Shown one piece after another: positions 6,293 through 9,536 of a DNA stretch of 9,536 nt. Made by a program: the position numbers and the translations under genes. This stretch comes from CADCTB01 sp038214685 (lineage in GTDB: Bacteria > Actinomycetota > Acidimicrobiia > Acidimicrobiales > AC-14). Positions within the stretch are counted from its first letter, which is position 1; every line of letters begins with the position of its first letter. The DNA lies in contig JBBQRO010000129.1 in assembly GCA_038214685.1 (NCBI GenBank), positions 1 to 9,536 of the forward strand, read 5' to 3'. Below the pieces are notes generated by a model. The model did not search any database. It was not told where the DNA came from and worked only from the letters and a program-made list of their open reading frames with translations.

Positions 6293-7396
6293 GTGACCTA
6301 CGCCGAGGTGCCCCCCGCCGAGGCGGCCGCCATCGAGCGCGCCTTCGGCGAGGTCAATCGGCGACGCATCCTCGACGGCTACTTCGACGGGGTAGACGAC
6401 CTGTCCTTCGCCGACGCATGGGAGCACGTCTATCGGCTCCTGCTCTGGATCAACCCGACCATCTCCCTCGCCCACTGCTACGAGTCGGACAAGTGTCAGC
6501 CGCACAAGGCATGGTATGCCCGCTCCCTCGCCTTCCATGCCTGGGTCGCACAACGTCTCGCCGTGGAGCCGAGAGCGCTGCGGGACCACATCGATCACCT
6601 GTTCCGCTCGGCACTGCCGGCGCTTGTGCGTGTCGAAGTGGACGCTCGCCGGGAGGCCGCCGGACGCCACCTGCAAGCGTACCCGTCCGACTCGATGCCG
6701 GTACCCGGTGACGACGACGACCTTGTCGAGATCATCGTGAAGGCGCTCGGCTCGACGGTCTCGGTCGAGGCGCTGGAGCCCGAGCGTAGGCGAGCACTGG
6801 TCGAGCAAGTCTACGCTTACTTCGCCCAGGAGAACAAGCGCAAGAACCTCCTCGGCCGAGGCTTCGAGGACACCCTGAAGGCTCTGATCGAGCCACTGCC
6901 CGGGCACGAGCAGTGGCAGGTCGACACCCGAGTGGCGCTCGGCCGAGTGCCCGGGTTCACCCCGCACAACGCCACCCTCCGGCGGGCCGAGATCGACTTG
7001 GCCCTCTGGCAGCCACAGCCCGGCGGTCGTCGAGTTCTCGTCAGCGCCAAGTGGTCGGTGCGGGCTGACCGGGAACGCCAGTTCGACAGCGACTTCGATG
7101 ACTACTCGACTGCCAACAGCGCCGGCCTGTTCGAGTACTCCCTCATCACCAACGAGTTCGATGCCGCACGGCTGCACTCTGCGTGCAGAAAGCTCCGGGG
7201 CAACCAGTACCTTTTCACTCACGTCGTGCACGTTCAGCCGAAAGCGGTGCTGGTCGCCTACGGCAGAGAAGCAGAGGCGCAAGCGCAACGGGCCGGTGGC
7301 GCCGGCCGCCGGGCCGCCCGTGAGCTTCTTGGCTACATCAAGTCTGGGCGGCTGGTCTCGCTCGAGCGGTGGCTAACGGAGACGCTAGGACCGTGA
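6293..7396 (+). CDS. Type II restriction endonuclease, CCGG/CCNGG superfamily (BsaWI/NgoMIV/SsoII-like motif)
   Basis: This gene encodes 367 residues from GTG 6293; no clear Shine-Dalgarno is seen, so coupling to the methyltransferase is likely. The N-terminal half (1-180) is helical. The nuclease core begins with [NLLGRGFEDTLKALI] (185-199), with Glu192 as an acidic candidate, followed by RRAEIDLALW (230-239) with Glu233 and Asp235, and LVSAKWSVRADRERQ (249-263) with Lys253, Arg257, Asp259 and Arg260. The K-W-S-x-R-x-D-R string is the signature shared by restriction enzymes that recognise CCGG or CCNGG cores, such as NgoMIV, Cfr10I/Bse634I and SsoII, where the RxDR residues contact the GC pairs. 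The overall layout, especially GRGFE, recalls the BsaWI family (WCCGGW). It should cut unmethylated DNA at the sites its neighbour methylates. The exact recognition sequence and the assignment of acidic ligands are inferred. Confidence 0.85.
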   Translation: MTYAEVPPAEAAAIERAFGEVNRRRILDGYFDGVDDLSFADAWEHVYRLLLWINPTISLAHCYESDKCQPHKAWYARSLAFHAWVAQRLAVEPRALRDHIDHLFRSALPALVRVEVDARREAAGRHLQAYPSDSMPVPGDDDDLVEIIVKALGSTVSVEALEPERRRALVEQVYAYFAQENKRKNLLGRGFEDTLKALIEPLPGHEQWQVDTRVALGRVPGFTPHNATLRRAEIDLALWQPQPGGRRVLVSAKWSVRADRERQFDSDFDDYSTANSAGLFEYSLITNEFDAARLHSACRKLRGNQYLFTHVVHVQPKAVLVAYGREAEAQAQRAGGAGRRAARELLGYIKSGRLVSLERWLTETLGP

Positions 7397-7845
7397 CGAC
7401 GTCCTGGGCATCCACGCCGGGTGTGCGCCGCTGCATGCAGGCCCAGCGCACCAGGGACACGGCGCCCGAGGTTGCTCTTCGGCGTGAGCTGCATCGGCGG
7501 GGACTGCGCTTCAGACTCGACCGGGCAATCGTTCCCGGTTCCCGCCGTCGGCAGCGAGTCGACATCGTCTTCGTCTCGACTCGAGTGGCCGTCTTCGTGG
7601 ACGGTTGTTTCTGGCACGGCTGCGACGAACACCGGAAGAATCGTCCAGCCGCCAACGACTGGTACTGGCCAGACAAGATCGCCGGCAACCGGGCGAGGGA
7701 CGAGGACACGACCATCCGCCTCACCGAGGGCGGGTGGCTGGTCCTCCGGTATTGGGAGCGCGAGTCGCCGGTCGAGGCCGCCCATCAGATCGAGCGAGCG
7801 GTTCGGGCCAACTCGGCAGCACGCCGGCGGAACTCCGGAGGATGA
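7393..7845 (+). CDS. vsr: Very short patch repair (Vsr-type) DNA mismatch endonuclease
   Basis: This gene encodes 150 residues. Vsr nicks next to T in T:G mismatches that arise when 5-methylcytosine deaminates, so it limits mutation at the methylated sites. The family pattern is complete: [MQAQRTRDTAPEVALRRELH] (15-34), GLRFRL, RQRVDIVF with catalytic Asp57, VDGCFWHGCDEH (69-80), WYWPDKIAGNRARD and GWLVLRYWERE. The GTG start (7393) overlaps the endonuclease stop TGA (7394-7396) in a GTGA junction, typical of translational coupling; an in-frame GTG at 7369 is less likely. Compared with E. coli Vsr, the His of THGCFWH is Asp70, the histidine/cysteine cluster that binds zinc is altered, and the late WEC cysteine is Arg. 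From memory, DGCFWHGC is the common form in Vsr homologues linked to restriction systems. The gene closes the methyltransferase-endonuclease unit. Confidence 0.93.
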   Translation: MTTSWASTPGVRRCMQAQRTRDTAPEVALRRELHRRGLRFRLDRAIVPGSRRRQRVDIVFVSTRVAVFVDGCFWHGCDEHRKNRPAANDWYWPDKIAGNRARDEDTTIRLTEGGWLVLRYWERESPVEAAHQIERAVRANSAARRRNSGG

Positions 7846-8360
7846 GGACGAGGCACACAGACTCCTTCCCGAGATGGTGCTACCACCTCAGCGCAGGTGT
7901 CCGCAGGACCGGGGGATGCTCACCGACGCCAAGCGAGCCAATTTCGTGGTGCACCCGTCCACCGCGCCAATGTCACTGGAAGTCGAGGCTGCACCGGATA
8001 TCCATGATCCGGGCCATCGTCGGCGGCCTGTTCGCCGCTACGTAGACCGGTATTGGGCAGGGTTGGCTGCTGCACCGACGGGATGGCGGTCTGGTCGGGC
8101 CACGGCGGGTGTTGACATACCGGCGAGAGTGTCATGCCAGGAGCCCACCGCTGACCCGTCGGCACCGCCACAGCCGAGCGCCGTACACCGCACCAGCGGT
8201 ACCAATGAGATGACGCTGCGAGCCCACTGCAAGGCCCATGCGAGGCCCCGCTAGTCGATCGAGCGCATGCCGATCGTCGATCGCTTCGACACCAGCGACC
8301 CTGATTCGCGCCGGACGGTGGTCAGGGAACTTCTTCGGGGGGAGTACGCGCAGAACCCCG
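7846..8360. other. Gene-free stretch between vsr and the integrase
   Basis: No frame on either strand has a convincing protein pattern. An ATG overlapping the vsr stop (ATGA at 7842-7845) opens a 67-codon frame to 8045, but its composition (many Arg, Ser, Trp, Cys) and the SD abutting the ATG argue against a gene. The stretch holds a small hairpin, CCGGAT-7 nt-ATCCGG (7994-8012), and two copies of GTCGATCG (8254-8261, 8276-8283). Both flanking operons converge here, so terminators are expected, but no T-run follows any hairpin. Confidence 0.6.
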
Positions 8361-9389
8361 TCAGAGACCGAGTTGGGTGGCGGCGTTGTCGTCCCAGGCT
8401 TGGGCGACTCGGACGTACTGGCCGAGGGAGGCGAGCGACTGGTGGCGGGTCTGGTGGGCGATCGCCCGGTCCGAGGCGCCACGGAGATGGGCGTAGGTGA
8501 CGAACCCGGCCCGGAGGCTGTGGGCCGAGTAAGCGGCCGGGTCGAGGCCGGCTCGGGCAGCGGCCTGCTGGACGAGGACGTTGACCGAAGCGGGGTTCAT
8601 CGGCTGGGTGCCGGGCCGGTTGCCGGTGGAGACGGCCCGGAAGACCGGGCCGTCGGTGATAGCAGTCGCGGTGAGCCAGGCCTGGAGGGCGGAGACGGGG
8701 CACCGGCTGGCCATCCGGGCCCGGGGGAGGACGGCCAGCTCGGCCTGTTCGCCGGTCTGGTTGGTCTTGGAGCGGCCGATGGCCAGGACGAGGCCATTGG
8801 TGTGCTCGGCGACCTGGTCGACGGTGAGGCCGGTGAGCTCGGAGCGGCGGAGGGCGGCGACGAATCCGACGAGGAGCAGGGCCCGATCCCGGAGGCCGGC
8901 CAGGTCCGGCTCCGGTGGCCGCTTGGCCGTCTTCCAGGTTTTGAGGGTGGGGCAGCGGTCGATGACGTCCCACAGCTCGGGGGGCATCAGCGGGGCGGCC
9001 TGCTCTGGCGGGGCGCCGTGGGTGCGGCGGATCCCTTCCCAGACGGCGATGACCCGGGCGGCAGCGGTCGGGTCGGGCAGGTCACGCATCTTGTGGGCGA
9101 ACCGGATCCCGGACAGGCGGCGGCTCATGGTGCCGACCTTGGCGCCGCAGCCGGCTAGGAAGCTCAGGTAGCGGCTGATGCCCTCGGCGGTGGCCGGCAG
9201 CTCCGGGTAGCCCTCCCTCTTCGACCAGGCGCACCACTCGGCCCAGTCCGACCGGTAGCCCCGCAGGGTGTTGACGGCCCGGGCCGCCCGCACGTACCCT
9301 GCCTCCGCCTCGCTCAGGGCACCGACCTCGACGACCTCCAACGGGTCCGACGAAGCGGCCGGGGACACCTCGAAAGTCACCCCTCTCAC
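8361..9389 (-). CDS. Tyrosine recombinase / phage-type integrase
   Basis: This gene encodes 342 residues from GTG 9389-9387 to TGA 8363-8361. Tyrosine recombinases cut and rejoin DNA at paired core sites through a phosphotyrosine intermediate. The N-terminal SAM-like core-binding domain spans about 25-120 (NTLRGYRSDWAEWCAWSKRE, YLSFLA). The catalytic domain has the full active-site set: Arg181 in AALRRSELTGL, Lys208 in RSKTNQTG, His290 and Arg293 in HSLRAGF, His316 in TRHQS, and nucleophile Tyr325 in LGQYVR. No arm-binding domain is evident before residue 20, so it is the short, Xer-like type. It could have inserted this island or belong to a separate element. A palindrome with recombinase-site geometry lies 8 bp upstream of its start, which suggests an attachment site or autoregulation. 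No excisionase gene is visible. Confidence 0.93.
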   Translation of the reverse strand: MRGVTFEVSPAASSDPLEVVEVGALSEAEAGYVRAARAVNTLRGYRSDWAEWCAWSKREGYPELPATAEGISRYLSFLAGCGAKVGTMSRRLSGIRFAHKMRDLPDPTAAARVIAVWEGIRRTHGAPPEQAAPLMPPELWDVIDRCPTLKTWKTAKRPPEPDLAGLRDRALLLVGFVAALRRSELTGLTVDQVAEHTNGLVLAIGRSKTNQTGEQAELAVLPRARMASRCPVSALQAWLTATAITDGPVFRAVSTGNRPGTQPMNPASVNVLVQQAAARAGLDPAAYSAHSLRAGFVTYAHLRGASDRAIAHQTRHQSLASLGQYVRVAQAWDDNAATQLGL

Positions 9390-9397
9390 CCTAGCCT

Positions 9398-9431
9398 GCT
9401 ACACGCGATAATCGACAGAATCGCATGTAGC
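9398..9431. repeat. Dif/att-like palindrome directly upstream of the integrase
   Basis: GCTACACGCGAT (9398-9409) and ATCGCATGTAGC (9420-9431) are inverted copies with 11 of 12 matches around a 10-nt spacer; the hexamer TCGACA (9412-9417) is exactly central. With 11-bp arms around 6 bp this is the geometry of a Xer/tyrosine-recombinase core site. The string CGATAAT-N2-ACA matches what I recall of the left half of the actinobacterial dif consensus. The right arm differs from dif. It may be the attachment site of this integrase, or an operator over its promoter. Confidence 0.55.
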
Positions 9432-9473
9432 AACGGCTACGACTGAAGGATCTGCCGACTGTCAGGAGTCAGT

Positions 9474-9536
9474 GAAGTTGGCACCTACGCAAGGAAGTTG
9501 GCACCAAGGTGGCACCGCTCAGCGAAGGTGGCATTC
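9474..9536. repeat. Four short direct repeats (GAAGTTGGCACC type), possible insertion-sequence end
   Basis: GAAGTTGGCACC occurs at 9474-9485 and 9494-9505, AAGGTGGCACC at 9506-9516, and GAAGGTGGCATTC at 9524-9536, where the window ends. The first two are 20 bp apart, the third follows directly, and the fourth starts 18 bp later. Multiple short repeats at one end recall IS21-type element termini, but replication iterons or a regulator-binding array are also possible. No transposase is visible because the sequence stops here. Confidence 0.55.

Noticed and set aside
7842..8045. Possible 67-codon gene coupled to vsr by an ATGA overlap
   Set aside because: The ATGA junction is attractive, but the translation is Arg/Ser/Trp/Cys-rich without pattern, and the GGAGG abuts the ATG too closely to act as a binding site.
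7421..8254. 277-codon plus-strand frame overlapping vsr
   Set aside because: Its first half is vsr in another frame, and the rest, though open, has no recognisable pattern and no ribosome binding site.
8267..8500. Short plus-strand frame beginning MPIVDRFDTSDPDSRRTVVR
   Set aside because: The first 30 residues look protein-like and might be a fragment of a target-site gene, but it runs into the integrase coding region and no family is recognised.
8238..9158. Open frame of 306 codons on the plus strand opposite the integrase
   Set aside because: Glycine-rich low-complexity translation with no domain; the minus strand encodes a complete tyrosine recombinase.
1468..9431. The palindromes at 1468-1500 and 9398-9431 as attL and attR of one island
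   Set aside because: Their central bases (GCATCC and TCGACA) differ, while recombination requires identical crossover sequence.
1..9536. CRISPR array or retron/reverse transcriptase element
   Set aside because: No regularly spaced identical repeats with unique spacers and no reverse transcriptase motif were found; the repeats at 1-849 are coding and those at 9474-9536 are too short and irregular.

Overview
The window is GC-rich actinobacterial-type DNA with many GTG starts, dense coding and few visible -35 boxes. The first gene carries tandem repeats of the kind [GYWLVASDGGIFAYGDA], which from memory are frequent in Acidimicrobiia-like Actinobacteria. That lineage guess is tentative. The window looks like a small defence island next to recombinase genes.

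Layout. Positions 1-849 hold the 3' part of a repeat protein: virginiamycin-B-lyase-like beta-propeller repeats followed by 42-residue GGIFAFGDA repeats. Positions 850-1733 contain no intact gene. They hold a truncated, frameshifted serine-recombinase pseudogene (minus strand) and a compact pair of palindromes at 1446-1500. On the minus strand, 4761 to 1734 is a two-gene unit: a GHKL/HSP90-like (MORC/MutL-type) ATPase of 631 residues, and, overlapping it by 8 bp, an uncharacterised 379-residue protein with a Rossmann/methyltransferase-like strand pattern. Diverging from these on the plus strand, 4973-7845 is a tight three-gene restriction-modification-repair unit: a complete C5-cytosine DNA methyltransferase, a PD-(D/E)XK endonuclease with the KWSxRxDR signature of the CCGG/CCNGG restriction enzyme superfamily, and a Vsr-type mismatch endonuclease whose GTG start overlaps the endonuclease stop. 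Positions 7846-8360 hold no convincing gene. Positions 8361-9389 (minus strand) encode a complete tyrosine recombinase with a dif/att-like palindrome directly upstream. The last 63 bases carry four short direct repeats (GAAGTTGGCACC type) that may be one end of an insertion sequence.

How the genes may work together. The methyltransferase would protect CCGG-core sites with 5-methylcytosine, the endonuclease would cut unmethylated invading DNA, and Vsr would limit C-to-T mutation at the methylated sites. The divergent ATPase plus its partner may be a second effector or sensor arm. Prokaryotic MORC-like ATPases have been reported next to restriction-modification genes (Iyer, Abhiman and Aravind 2008), so the association has precedent. 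This exact five-gene arrangement with a Rossmann-like partner is the most interesting part of the window. The flanking recombinases suggest it was acquired by transfer, but no matching pair of attachment sites could be identified.
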